Source: Isochrysis galbana (Eukaryota > Haptophyta > Isochrysidales > Isochrysidaceae). From it: DNA of 64,000 nt. Each line of letters starts with the position of its first letter. Positions within the stretch are counted from its first letter, which is position 1. The notes beneath the pieces were generated by a model that saw only the letters and a program-made list of their open reading frames with translations, searched no databases and was not told where the DNA came from. A program made the position numbers and the translations under genes. Positions 32,160 through 42,786 of the stretch are shown here, one piece after another. The stretch is from contig CM030931.1 in assembly GCA_018136815.1 (NCBI GenBank), positions 5,090,148 through 5,154,147 on the forward strand. The letters are read 5' to 3'.

Positions 32160-33275
32160 CCATAATTAGACTATCGCATTCAGTGGAAATAAAACAAGAT
32201 AATTAATGTTATAGCCTAGCCAACCCCACTAGCTAATTGGACACAACTTTTCAGTCCCGGAATCCCGCCATGCCTGACGAGCCGGGTGTCCGAGTGATAC
32301 CGGGGGGACGGGGCACTGCCGCGGATGGGTGATTTCAACGAGGGTTCGGCGCGCGGCCTGCCCGATTGCCCGATTGGCGTGACCATATACCATATCCGCC
32401 GGGTGGGATATGCGATATGCGTATTTGGTATCTGGTGGGGTCCCCCATCCGGATGGATCGTCGAAAACGGCCACGCAGCGCGCCCGGCATCGGTTCGAAG
32501 TTGGGCTCTCCGGGCCTCCCTCGGCGACGGCTCAGCGTTCAATGGGCTCGGCGGGTGGGTAGTGATTTCGACGAGGGTTCGGCGCGCGGCCTGCCCGATT
32601 GGCGTGACCATCCGGGTGGGATATGCGTATTTGGTATCTGGTGGGGTCCCCCATCCGGATGGATCGTCGAAAACGGCCACGCAGCGCGCCCGGCATCGGT
32701 TCGAAGTTGGGCTTTTCAAGCTTTTGCGATTTTAGCGTCTTTTGTCTTTTGTCAGTTTTTGATTACGTTTACGTTTTGTTGTGGGGGCCCAAGGGGGGGG
32801 TCCGGGTCCTAGTGGGCCCCGGATATGTGCTAGCTGGGTGTATTGGGAACTTTCTCCCGAAAAAAATCCTTAAATTTCCTCAATTCTGAGATGGTCATTT
32901 TTTCACCCCTTATAAAAAACACTGTTTGACCGCCATGTATAATGTATAATGTATAATGGGAGCCGGGGGTTTGCGAGTTTGCGAGGGGGGAGATTTGTAG
33001 GGGTACATATGTGTATGTGCCTTGTGCCATCGCTTCTAGGCGTGCGGGCAGGTGCGCTGAGGGTGTTGTGATAGTACCGGGCTAGTGGGAGTAGTGGTAC
33101 TAGTACTAACGCTCAGTTGTTTTTATTATGATTTTATTAGTATTAGAAAACTCTGACGAATGGCGAATGGGGTGACCTACTTTACACTACTCTACTCTTC
33201 CGTCAGAGTCACTGGGCCCAACAACCCGCCTCACTCCCCGCCCCCCGAGAATCAGGTTCTGTTTAAACGTCGCCG
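32160..33275. other. Intergenic with a tandem duplication
   Basis: About 32331-32511 and 32565-32714 are two copies of one unit (blocks 'acgagggttcggcgcgcggc', 'ggtggggtcccccatccgga' and 'cgcagcgcgcccggcatcgg'); the first copy has two short internal duplications. No gene is supported. 32890-33250 is AT-rich upstream DNA of the next gene with short 'gtataat' repeats at 32937-32957. Confidence 0.6.
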
Positions 33276-35567
33276 ATGATGGTTCTCTCACCCGCCGCCG
33301 CCATCTCGCATGGCGCGCTCGACGCTGCGGCAGGCGGCGCGGGCCGGGAGGCGGACGCGCGTGCGCGCATACTGCACCTCCACGTCGTCGCCTGGAAGGC
33401 TGTTGTCGACGCGCAGATTGGGCTTCGGCGCGTGAGGAGAGAGCACCGTTCGCGAGAGCGAAAGCTGGCCGACCTGCTCTTCCTGCTGGAGCGGAAAGGG
33501 AAGGAAGGGGCAGAGGCACTGGCCAGCGAGCGTGCGTGCCCGTTGAGTCCTGCTTCGCCTCTCAAATCACCGCGCCTCGCCCCGCCTTCGAACGTGCTGG
33601 ATCATACGTGCTGTACGGGCAATAGGACACCGCCCACGCCGGTGCCTGCAAAGAGGTTTGCAATCACATTTGAATGCAACACAGAGATCCACCGAGGAGC
33701 TGGCGAGTACGAGGTTGACCCATTGTCAGTGGAGCGCCGACAGCAGAAGCTGACGCAGCAACTAGCTCGTGCATGGGCAGCCTCGCCGCCGACACCCAAT
33801 GCTTGCTGCATGGGTGCCTCCACACACCAACTACATCCTGTTCCCGTTGTCATCACTGATTACAAAGGACCCCACACGTGTGAAGACGAGGGCGTCAGTA
33901 CTGCACTTTCTTCTCAAGAATGTAGTGCATATTGGCTCCAATCGAGCGCCCCCCGCGTGCCTTGTTCGAGCGACGATCTCCCACCAGATACACCTTCATT
34001 GGGTGACGCAAAGTTGTTTTCCTCGCCCATCAAATTTGGTACAGTCAGGACGTGTTGTGCTGAAGTCCAAGGTGGCAGCTCCAATTTGCAGGAGCACGTT
34101 GCGCATTCAGGGCAGCTTAGAGGGAGGCCACCGCATGATACTTACTGTAGGCGGATTGGTTCTCAGACCTCGCGCATCGATGCAGTCTTGGAACATCGCA
34201 AGAGGCGACTGCATGGACTTTCATCAAAGCAAGTGCCCCCCTCCATTATGGCCACGAGCGGGGATGGAATTGAAACTCTAGGTGCATCCCGTCAGGCAGT
34301 GCTCAATGAGAAAAGCGGAAACTGTTCAAAGTCCGCTTGGTTGCGAGAATCGGCGGTCCCACCCACCAGTCCTTGTGATCGCTATGACCCTGAGAGGGTA
34401 GAAGGCTGTGAGCATTGCACCATAAGACAGGACGCACAGCAAGCTGCGATTACAGCCCATATTCGCGAAACCGAGGCGTGTCTACCTGCTAGCAAATGTC
34501 CTTCGCGTGTGTCACCATCATCGAAACAAGCCGGAAGCGATGGAATGCGCGACGAAGACTCTCCGTCAAATGGAGCGAGTAGACAGGGCAGATTTGCCAA
34601 AACAGAACTGAGGGAAGACCGTGCACCTCATGAAGATCGCACCTCACAACTACGGAAGAAATCACCCGAGTCTCGTGCGAAAGGTGGTGTCCACCGGCCG
34701 CGCAACGATGATGCTTCGATGACAAATGCGTCGAAGTCGCAAGGGGGGTCCGGACCGCTCGGAGTACGCCTCGATCTGAGAGCCGAAGAGCGACGTGCAC
34801 GCCGTCAGCTTCTTGCAGAGCGATACAGGGATGCAGACCTTGCCGCTCAAGCCGCCCGCGCAGCCGAGGAAGCGAAACTTGAGTTGCAGCGTGTCTGGGA
34901 GAAGCGCGAACGGGCGTTGGCTGTTCGCTTGCGGAGAGAAGAGGAAGAGCGCACGGCGAAGAGACGGGCAGCGGCAAAAGCCAAGATAGAACTCGCAATC
35001 CTTCATGCCAATCGTGGTCTGATGCGCCGCATTGGATGGCGTCATCTGCGAACTCTTCTATTGGAAAACAGGGAGCGTGAAGGGCGCGCTATGAGGCACT
35101 GGTGCAACGGCCTCTACGCTGAAGTTTTCCAGGTATGGGGGCTACAAGTCGCAAGGGCGCGCGCTCGGCGTGGTTGTGAAGCTGGAGTGCACTGCATTGT
35201 AGCTGAGCGACGACGCTATTTCCAGAGACTTACACATGGCTTCAGACAGTTACGTCTAGGCGTCATCCAACAGTCGTCACGACTAGCTGAAGCACGGCGC
35301 ATCCTCTTCTACAACTTCTTGCAGCGGATCTTCCTATTATGGGCACAGCATGTTATCACCAAGCGGGAACGCCGTGAGGCCGAGACATTGCGGATCGGGC
35401 TCCAAATGTGTTCATGGCGAAACTCACGTCTCCTTAAAATTTCTTTCCGGAGTTGGATGGTGGCGGTTGATGAAGCAAAGATCGAAAGTTCAGCAGCCGC
35501 ATATAAGCGCAGTCTTCTGAGTAAGGTTTACGAGTGGCTCGAAGAGATGAATGATTCACGGCAATGA
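33276..35567 (+). CDS. Sfi1/CCDC191-like coiled-coil protein
   Basis: Intronless, 763 residues. Residues 1-75 are helical and basic. Residues 80-490 are a low-complexity Ser/Pro/Thr-rich, probably disordered linker. Residues about 500-575 form an Arg/Ala/Glu coiled coil (EERRARRQLLAERYRDADL onward). From about 585 to 750 there are repeated helices with the aromatic spacing of Sfi1 repeats (GWRHLRTLLLENRERE, AMRHWCNGLYAEVFQVWGLQV, FYNFLQRIFLLWAQHV, FRSWMVAVDE), which bind centrin or calmodulin at centrosomes and basal bodies. The order of linker, coiled coil and C-terminal W-repeats recalls animal CCDC191. A basal-body role is inference. Two adjacent Mets open the frame at 33276. Confidence 0.7.
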   Translation: MMVLSPAAAISHGALDAAAGGAGREADARARILHLHVVAWKAVVDAQIGLRRVRREHRSRERKLADLLFLLERKGKEGAEALASERACPLSPASPLKSPRLAPPSNVLDHTCCTGNRTPPTPVPAKRFAITFECNTEIHRGAGEYEVDPLSVERRQQKLTQQLARAWAASPPTPNACCMGASTHQLHPVPVVITDYKGPHTCEDEGVSTALSSQECSAYWLQSSAPRVPCSSDDLPPDTPSLGDAKLFSSPIKFGTVRTCCAEVQGGSSNLQEHVAHSGQLRGRPPHDTYCRRIGSQTSRIDAVLEHRKRRLHGLSSKQVPPSIMATSGDGIETLGASRQAVLNEKSGNCSKSAWLRESAVPPTSPCDRYDPERVEGCEHCTIRQDAQQAAITAHIRETEACLPASKCPSRVSPSSKQAGSDGMRDEDSPSNGASRQGRFAKTELREDRAPHEDRTSQLRKKSPESRAKGGVHRPRNDDASMTNASKSQGGSGPLGVRLDLRAEERRARRQLLAERYRDADLAAQAARAAEEAKLELQRVWEKRERALAVRLRREEEERTAKRRAAAKAKIELAILHANRGLMRRIGWRHLRTLLLENREREGRAMRHWCNGLYAEVFQVWGLQVARARARRGCEAGVHCIVAERRRYFQRLTHGFRQLRLGVIQQSSRLAEARRILFYNFLQRIFLLWAQHVITKRERREAETLRIGLQMCSWRNSRLLKISFRSWMVAVDEAKIESSAAAYKRSLLSKVYEWLEEMNDSRQ

Positions 35568-35969
35568 TCGATGATTGATTTGATTCTCTTAGAACTTGAG
35601 GAGCGAAAGAGCGGTTGTGTCTATGCTCTTCTTCTTTCTCCGTGTCCGGGAAGGCGGCTTGCGGGCCGATGGCTCGTTGTCTGTGACGGCTGTCTCCAAC
35701 TATGCTCGAGCCATTGTCAATTGATGCCCTCACTTCCTTTACCTGCTTTTACCACACATATGTTCGTCGGTCGTTCTACCTTGGCACAAAGATGCTCCGT
35801 TAGGTAACAGGTCGTCAGGTTTCGGCTCCCTTAGCATGATATCAGGCCCTATTCTTAGCCCAATATCAGGTTGTAACGCGATATTATAAGTAAAGTAGTG
35901 AAATATCAAAAGAATTATAGCTTACATATACTTCTGCATTTTTGATCATTGATTATTGATTATCAATTA
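35568..35969. other. 3' flank of the Sfi1-like gene
   Basis: No gene seen. The right part (35870-35969) is AT-rich, with 'gattattgattat' repeats ending at the TA target site of the next element. Confidence 0.5.
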
Positions 35970-36982
35970 CTACCTCCGTTCCATTACTGAACCGCATCGC
36001 CAAAATAGGGACAGTAAAGTTGACATAAAAAAAATTCGTGTTGAGAGGGGAATAGCGGGTACACTGGGGCGAAAGACCACCAAAAAATCTGGCACCCAAA
36101 CCCACCAAAGGCGTCCGAATATTACGTTTTCAGTATTGATCAAACACGATTTTGGCGCCCCCTAGCTAGACGACCGATCGCCTTGCCACGAAAGCTCTCG
36201 CCGCTCCGCCACTCTCGCGAGAGCCGGGCCCGAGCCCCCGCAGCATGGGAGGCGCACTGGTGGCGACTTTGTGAGGCGCTGCCGTCCCGCGTCCTGCCTC
36301 TCCCGAGCAGCCTCCTGAGCTGCCCAGCACGCCCGAGGAGGATGAGGCCCCACCGTCCAAGAAGCGGCGGTGCTCCTTGACATCGAACTGCCAGGCGGCA
36401 ATTGCTGTGGCATACGAGCATACGAGCGCGAGCGGCTGCCAGAGCCGAAGCATGGGAAGGAGTGGCAGCGAGCGCACGCGGCATTGTGTGAGAAGTATGA
36501 TGTTGGCCCGCGCTATCCGGCTGAGGTCAGCCGAACATCAGCTGGCTGAGGCGCTGAGGCAGGAGGCAGGACGTCTGCCGGAATCCGGCATCCCGCAAGT
36601 GTGCTAGTGGCCTTGCCGCTGTGCAAGTGTGAGTAAGCATTCAGCATGAATGCCCCCCCTGAGGAATTCAGTGCTCTCTTCAATATTAAAGCTTTGTGTT
36701 GGCGCGCATCGTTGAGGTGGAGGGATCGAATGAGTATGATTTGTGATTTGCCGCACCGCCGTGATGTGTGATGTGCTTAAGGACACTGATTAGAATTCCA
36801 TTCATTGCAACTTCGTCCCTAGCTAGGTGCGAATCACACTATTGAGATGAAACAAAATGTTCATGTTAAGCCCCAATGTACCCTCTCCCCTCTGATATCT
36901 TTGGCGGGGCCTCAATATTAGTGTCTAGCTAACCGTTATTGTTTTAAGCCTCCTTGACGTCTCAGTAATGGAACGGAGGTAG
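35970..36982. mobile_element. Tc1/mariner-type element with 21-bp TIRs and TA duplication
   Basis: CTACCTCCGTTCCATTACTG starts at 35970 and is exactly inverted ending at 36982; both ends are flanked by TA (35968-35969 and 36983-36984). The 'CTnCCTCCGTTCC' terminus is the one seen in plant Stowaway/mariner elements. The 1013-bp interior has open frames on both strands at 36140-36610 but no DDD/DDE catalytic motif I can point to, so it is a non-autonomous or decayed copy. Confidence 0.88.
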
Positions 36983-37079
36983 TATTAATTACCCTCAGGC
37001 GCCAATCTAGCTTCTGTGTTTGGTGGCCATGGAGGGGGGAAGGGGGGCGCCCCTCCTCACTGTCTTGACTCCCCTTACA

Positions 37080-37156
37080 GCCGGCGGGGGAGGCGTGGAT
37101 GGAGAGGGGGGGGGGCTCGTGCCCCGCCATGCGTGAATCAGGTATAAACTTAGTTG
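37080..37156 (-). repeat. Repeat family R1, copy D (truncated)
   Basis: It has the 'gagggggggggggctcgtgcc' type block, then a family terminus variant (AATCAGGTATAAACTTAGTTG) ending at 37156. Everything farther from the terminus is missing. Confidence 0.7.
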
Positions 37157-37162
37157 AAACGC

Positions 37163-37396
37163 AGGGGAGATAGCAAATTAAACCTACTACTATTTGCGAG
37201 TCGCCTGGCAAGGAAGGAAGGAAGGTGGGGCGAAAGAAACTTCCCTTCTATTTCCACAACCCACAACCCAAGATCCTAGGCGTCCACGCGAGGCTCTTGA
37301 CCGAGAACGAGAGAAAGCAAAGAATTGTAACGATAAATGCCCAACGATGAGAGAAGAGAGAAGCCTAACGTGCTGTGTCGATTCGCGAATGCGACA
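37163..37396 (-). mobile_element. LTR fragment
   Basis: Fossil. On the minus strand it begins TGTCGCATTCGCG at 37396 and runs to a 'gaggtttaatttgc' type block that also occurs in the LTR region near 47100. No internal region or partner is attached. Confidence 0.55.
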
Positions 37397-37669
37397 CACC
37401 TATAGCCTCTAGTCTGTATGCCTTCCACCCGCCTTTCCAGGCAATATTGACTTGCATTATTGATATTGAAAAAAAGTCTCATTCTCGCCTCGCCCGTGGC
37501 GTTGGCGTTGGGACTCTACCGCGTAGCCGGCTAAGACACTTGGGGTGGAACACCTCGTACAAAACACACCTTTGGCCTTTGGCAACAAGCAACACATAAG
37601 ACGAGACGCACACGACGCGCACATAAACATGCGCACGAAAGAGCGCACACCCTCCTTCGCAAAACCCTA

Positions 37670-39032
37670 ACTAAAAAAAAACTTCTGAAGATTCAGGGCT
37701 ACTCGCCTACTAGCTATGGGACTCCCCTTTGCCTTTGCTATCTACAACGCCCTTAACTTCCCTCCCTCCACACCTCTTCCCCTGCCCCCCTTCTTTCCTT
37801 TTTCTTCGGTTTCCGGGGTCCGGCCTCGGTGCACTACCTGACTGAGGCCTGGTTCGGAGTGTGGGGTCCGGGCAGGCCTTTTGAGTTTGTCGATATTGCC
37901 GTGTGTGTCTACCCGTCTACGTTTTGATTGTTTTGGTTAAGTCTAGGTTCTAATGTCTCTAGTGTCAACTTTGAATGAATGGCGTGCCAAAGCTTCAATT
38001 GCCTTGGTTGTCTTGCTCTTTGATCTCCTCGACGGCGTGTACAATCCCCAGCTTGGTGGTTAGCTCCACTAACTCCGCACTGGGCCTAAGTCCGCCTTTG
38101 TCGTTCCTATTGAAAATGGGTCTCAAGTCATTCATGTCTATCCTTTTCTTGGGTTGCCTTCCCATGCCCGCTTGGGCGGTTCTCGCCGAATCAGTTTCTT
38201 GTGCGAATAGGAGTGCTTTGCTTAGCGTGGTGTTTCTCTCTATGGTTCTTATAAGTATTGATTCTTCCGAAAAGTTTAAGCCGTCGTAATGTATCCTATA
38301 GAAGTCCGTGATTATGTATCTCCACGCTAATAGGTATAATACACATATCGCTTTCGGGGCGTCTCCTTTCGGGAAGACGAATAGGTTGTCTATAATGATT
38401 TCCTCTCTACTTCTTCCTACCTTAGGTGAGAAGCGTGCGACTTTATTAAGCTCGCCTAGGATGTTCCTTCGCAAAGCCCTAGCAAACTAAAATTAAGCTC
38501 AGGCATCAGGCAAGACATAAAGCGGCAGCAAAGGAAGCCGCCAACGCTAAAACCGCACAATACATAAGAGAGACTTAGCTCGAGAGGCCAAAACCAAACA
38601 CAAAAAGCCCTCCCGGAACCCGTCATCCATCATCTGATCCGGGCCCAAGGTAGTGCACCTGGGCCGGACCCCGGGAACCGAAGACAAAGGAACGAAGGGG
38701 GGGGAGGAAAAGGGAAGGAGGAAAGGGGCTAAGTGGCGGTGTCGGATAGTAGGTAGTAGGCGGTAATGCTATTATGATAGCTGGCCACTAGCCACTAGTA
38801 GATGTTTTAGCCCTGCATCTTCAGATGTTTTGTTTTTTTGAGTCCACGCAGTTAGTTCGTGGATGAAATCTAGATAGAAGGGAAGAGGGTACAACTCGTT
38901 GTGGTCGATTGCCGATGGTAAGTCTTTGTTTGTGGTGTGACATTTCTTAGGGACCCTCCAGTGCATGATGTCCCTACGCGCCCACTCTTTCCCAATATCT
39001 CCACTGCATAGCAGACATGTGAGACAGGCCAA
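37670..39032 (-). pseudogene. LINE-like non-LTR retroposon remnants, inverted arrangement
   Basis: The minus-strand frame 39032-38772 has a CCHC-type cluster (CLLC..., H and C in RRDIMHWRVPKKC) of the kind found near the C-terminus of LINE ORF2, followed by LTAWTQKNKTSEDAG. A second minus frame, 38474-37995 (159 residues, DNLFVFPKGD and LLAWRYIITDFYRIH), reads like the extreme C-terminus of such a protein. About 37672-37860 on the plus strand resembles about 38840-38640 on the minus strand ('acttctgaagattcagggct' versus 'acatctgaagatgcagggct', then 'cttcggttyccggggtccgg'), so the 159-residue frame lies between inverted copies. The family call is tentative. Confidence 0.4.
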
Positions 39033-39148
39033 CTTAGTGATCGGAACGAGAAGCTTGCTCCTTGTGGGACTCGCGCACGTGAGAAATGGCTAGAAAATCC
39101 GAGTGCATGCGTACGTGCTGTGCATTGCCTAGAACGGACCCGCTGGGT

Positions 39149-41917
39149 CTATGCAGCTTCCACGCGGCGTGCTTTGCCGAATCGTTTAGTTGACGACAAA
39201 TCGGGTGACTGCGGCTTAGTCGGCTCTGTGTTCCCGCGCACAACCTCGAAGGGCTTCGCCTTGAGGACCTTAGCGGGTCGGGCGCGGAAAGCAGCTTTGG
39301 CACGGATCTCGGCGAGTTCCGCCGCAATTCGAGCCTGCTCTTCCGCCTCGCGCTTCCGCCTCTCCTCGTCCCGCACCTCGCGCTCGGACGCCACCTGCGC
39401 CTCCCACTGCTTGCGTTCCTCCGCGCGAATCGAGCTGCGTTCTGTGAAACTGTGGATCTCAGTGAGTGGTTTTGTGCTCTTAGTGGGTGCAAACGGATGA
39501 TCGAGAGAGGTGGGGATAGGCCGTGCGTGCACTTCGCGAGCACGTTTCTCCGACTCATGCTGTTGGCGCAGCTGCTCCTCGTGCCGCATAGCCTGCAGTG
39601 CAGCGCGCTCCTCGTAGCGAAAAGTAAAAGGCTTTGCCTCGAGTGGTGGCGCCTCCACATGCTGAGGGGCCCAGCCCTCGCCAACCGGCATCTTGCGTGC
39701 CTTGAACTCGCGTGCACGCCGCTCCTCCTCCTCTTGAAGAGCGAGCAGCCTATGGCGAGCCTCTTCTACCGCGGCATGGCGCGCTTCTCCCGAAAGATTA
39801 AAGGGGACTACCTCCGTTACGGGCCGAGATGTGCTGGTCCCTGATGTCTTGCTGGCAGCAGGCGAAGGAGAAAATGTTGGCATGGGTCGTGCTTTGAAGG
39901 TGGCGAATTCAGGCTCCGGCTCACCAGAAACTTGGGGGCGCGCAGCAGCGCGCTCATCAAGCTTGAAATGAGGAGACTTGGGCTGCGTCACTTTGCGTGG
40001 CGTGGATTGCGTGAGCCCGGTGGCCTTGCCCTCCAATATCGCCCTGTTCACCGGGCGCGCCTTGAAGGGCTTCACATCCTCTGTGTGGTCTGACGCAGCA
40101 GACATGTTCAAGTTGTCCCTCTTGGCGTTCGACGTAGACAGGCGAAACTCTTGCACTTGCGTCGGCGCGGCGCGCTGCACACGTGGGACCCCGAGATCAC
40201 CAGCGGATTCTAAAACCTTCTTGCTGACGGGCCGTGCCTTGAAGGCCTTCATCGAGGCCATCATCTCCTCCTCCAGCTCTTCTCGCGACTTGGGCTTGGG
40301 CGCCCGCCCTGCACGCGCTGCTGAGGCAAGCTCGATGTCGATGGGCACAGTCGGCGTCCACGGCGCATTGGCAGCGGGAGAGGGCTGCGGCTTCTCGTTC
40401 TTGCCGAGCGAGCGGAAGCGCGAGGGCGTCTTGGAGAATTCCGCTACCTTCTCCGCGAGTGTCGAGGCGCGCTCTCCCCTTGGGGATGCTGTCGGAGAGC
40501 TTGGCGCGGAGCGCGAGGTCCCGTGGAAGTGGAACTCCTGTGGGATTGTGAGTTGAGCAGTCGAACGAGCAGGCAGCTTGGAGCCAGTGTCGGCTAGGAC
40601 GGCCGCGAGCTGTTTGCGCCACTTCTCAGAGCGTGCCTTGATCTCTTTCATCTCCTTCAATGCTGCAGCGAGCTCGAGCTCCTCCGATGTTGCTGGTCGA
40701 TCGCTCGCATCGTTGGCTTCCAATCCGTTCCGCGCAGCCTGCTGCTCTGCCAGACGATACTTTGAGGCTGCAGTTGTCTTCGATGCGACTGCCGGAGGAA
40801 CGAAAGATTGAACTCGAAGATGAGAAGTATGCGGTCGCTCGGCGGCTTTGTCTGCCTCACCGTGGTTGCTCATCTGAGCCAATGATGCCTTAGTGGTCTT
40901 GCTCGCTACCGCAGGAGGACCACGTGCAGATGAAGGCCTTGGAGCTTCCAGTTTTGGTGCCGGCTCTGGAGCGGGCGTGTGCGTACGCATCGAGGAAGAG
41001 AGATGAAACTCATGCACTTGCGTTGGCTTCGGCCGTTGCACTCGAGGCACGCCGAGATCGCCCGCGGAGTCTAAGATCTTGCGGTTGACGGGCTTTGCCT
41101 TGATTGTAGCAACAGCTGCTGCGATCGCCTCGAGTTGCAGCTCCTCTGTCGTCTTGGGCTTCGGCCTGGATCGCGCCTCCGTCTTAAATTGGAGCTGATG
41201 AGGCACCGTCAGCTTTGGTGCCGACGCCGAGCTGCTGATGGCCGCACCTGACGCGGTTGGCTTGCCCTTGGCCGCTTTGGTAGTGGTGCCCACATCTTGC
41301 GCTTGCTGTGTGCTCCGGTCTTCTGCTGGGCGCGCCGACTTGAGCTGCGTGCCCTTCGTCGCTGCCGCGGCCGTCGCAACAGCTGTCTTTGCAGCCACCA
41401 CCTCTGATTCGCAGGAGTCTGCTGCCGGAGCCTGTGTCGTCGCGCTGGCCTTTCCCGTGCTATTAATCTTCTCTCCTGATCTCTGCTCAGCTATGCCATT
41501 GAGGCTCATGGTCTTGCCCAGCATACCTTCTGGTGCGGTCCTGGGCGGCGAGGCGAGGTCGAGTTGTGGTTGACGCATCGGAGCACTGCGTTTCGCACCC
41601 GAAGCGGCCTTCTTCTTAGCGGAGCGTGTATTCATGGCGGGAGACTCCTCCTGCCAAGCCTTCGGTGCAGAGCCTGGCGCAACAGCCTCCGCACGCCCAG
41701 CTGAGAGCAGAGGACGGATGCGGGGTGTGAGAGTCCGCGCTTCAAGTCCAGGCGAAGGCTGATCGAAGCGGATCGAGTGGGTAGCCGCGACAAGCGGCGA
41801 GGGAGGGGGAGGGAGGGAGAGAGAGGGAGTCGCAGGCAGAAGCGAGTAGAGGGCAGCGCAGCACTGTGCGAATTGAATGGTGGTGGGCTGGGCTAGGGCG
41901 CGCGCGTACTGAGCCAT
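39149..41917 (-). CDS. TPX2-like microtubule-associated protein
   Basis: Intronless, up to 922 residues. The C-terminal ~300 residues show repeated TPX2-type units: FxFR/L-x-ER-A followed by Glu/Arg helices and a FKARPMP or VHARPIP box (PFTFRYEERAALQAMRHEE, EIHSFTERSSIRAEERKQW, AAFRARPAK). Such units bind microtubules in spindles and flagellar or cortical arrays. The middle contains a module present twice: KAKPVNRKILDSAGDLGVPR and KARPVSKKVLESAGDLGVPR, each followed by VQR, a Pro-Thr-Gln-Val segment and EFHLS or EFRLS. The first 94 residues are Pro/Ser-rich and unlike the rest, and MNTRSAKKK (Met at 41635) is probably the true start. No leader is seen. The product is cytoskeletal by family; its exact role is unknown. 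Confidence 0.75.
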   Translation of the reverse strand: MAQYARALAQPTTIQFAQCCAALYSLLPATPSLSLPPPPSPLVAATHSIRFDQPSPGLEARTLTPRIRPLLSAGRAEAVAPGSAPKAWQEESPAMNTRSAKKKAASGAKRSAPMRQPQLDLASPPRTAPEGMLGKTMSLNGIAEQRSGEKINSTGKASATTQAPAADSCESEVVAAKTAVATAAAATKGTQLKSARPAEDRSTQQAQDVGTTTKAAKGKPTASGAAISSSASAPKLTVPHQLQFKTEARSRPKPKTTEELQLEAIAAAVATIKAKPVNRKILDSAGDLGVPRVQRPKPTQVHEFHLSSSMRTHTPAPEPAPKLEAPRPSSARGPPAVASKTTKASLAQMSNHGEADKAAERPHTSHLRVQSFVPPAVASKTTAASKYRLAEQQAARNGLEANDASDRPATSEELELAAALKEMKEIKARSEKWRKQLAAVLADTGSKLPARSTAQLTIPQEFHFHGTSRSAPSSPTASPRGERASTLAEKVAEFSKTPSRFRSLGKNEKPQPSPAANAPWTPTVPIDIELASAARAGRAPKPKSREELEEEMMASMKAFKARPVSKKVLESAGDLGVPRVQRAAPTQVQEFRLSTSNAKRDNLNMSAASDHTEDVKPFKARPVNRAILEGKATGLTQSTPRKVTQPKSPHFKLDERAAARPQVSGEPEPEFATFKARPMPTFSPSPAASKTSGTSTSRPVTEVVPFNLSGEARHAAVEEARHRLLALQEEEERRAREFKARKMPVGEGWAPQHVEAPPLEAKPFTFRYEERAALQAMRHEEQLRQQHESEKRAREVHARPIPTSLDHPFAPTKSTKPLTEIHSFTERSSIRAEERKQWEAQVASEREVRDEERRKREAEEQARIAAELAEIRAKAAFRARPAKVLKAKPFEVVRGNTEPTKPQSPDLSSTKRFGKARRVEAA

Positions 41918-42339
41918 GCCTCAGTGGCGGGCGAAATGCCGCCCCCAGTCCTGCCCCCATTTGTTGCGGCGAGCCCCTGGAGCGCCGAGGGAGAGAGCAT
42001 GGCCAGGCGCCTTCTTCCTCCCCCCTCCCTCTTTCCCCCCCCCCCCCTCTCTCGGGCTCCCGCCCCTTCTGGAAGTGGGTCTTACCGGCGCGGCGACCGC
42101 CGGGGGCCGCCTCCCCCCCCCGCCACTGCCAATCAGCGGGATGGTGGGTGAGTGTGGGTGAGAGTGTGCGAGTGTGTTGGGTGGCGGGGGGAGGGGGAGG
42201 CGAGGGGAGCGAGTTGATTTGTATACGGCAGGAGGCCTGCACCAGAGTGAGTAGATGGGAAACACAAGTTGCAAGAGAGGCAGAGGCCAAAAAAAGAACG
42301 TGTTTTAGCCGCCCGTGTGTATGTACGTGCAGTGTTGGG

Positions 42340-42420
42340 GCAACAGTACTGACGCCAGTCTTTGGCGCCAGTGCCAGCTCAATCTTCACTAACTACTGGC
42401 GCCAGCTCGCCAGTAGCCAA
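42340..42420. repeat. TGGCGCCAG inverted-repeat cluster
   Basis: Three occurrences of ggcgccag or near variants, plus flanking 'gccagt' pieces, within 80 bases. It may be the subterminal region of the hAT element to the right. Confidence 0.4.
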
Positions 42421-42786
42421 CAATGATAAGAATAGTATTTGTAAAAAAACTCAATGTTAATTATACTACTAATATTGAAGTGCTCCCTCCATCCATCCAT
42501 CTACCCGCTTTTCCTCCCTTCCCGCTTTTTCGCTTTTTCTCACTGTTCCCCTCTCTCTAGGAGTACTCTCTACCTCCATCTACCTACCCTCTCCCTCCTC
42601 CCCCCCCCTCTCTCTCCCCCCCCCCCCTCTATTCGAATAGTCTATTCTTCCTTTTTCTTCCTTATATTCTCTCCTTTCTCCTTTCCTCTGCTCTCCCTCT
42701 TTCTCTCTTCTAGTAGAGCATTAGCGCTCTGGTTGTGGGGCAACGAGGCCGCCGAGCGAAGCACCCTCCCCTACGCTCCTACCCAC

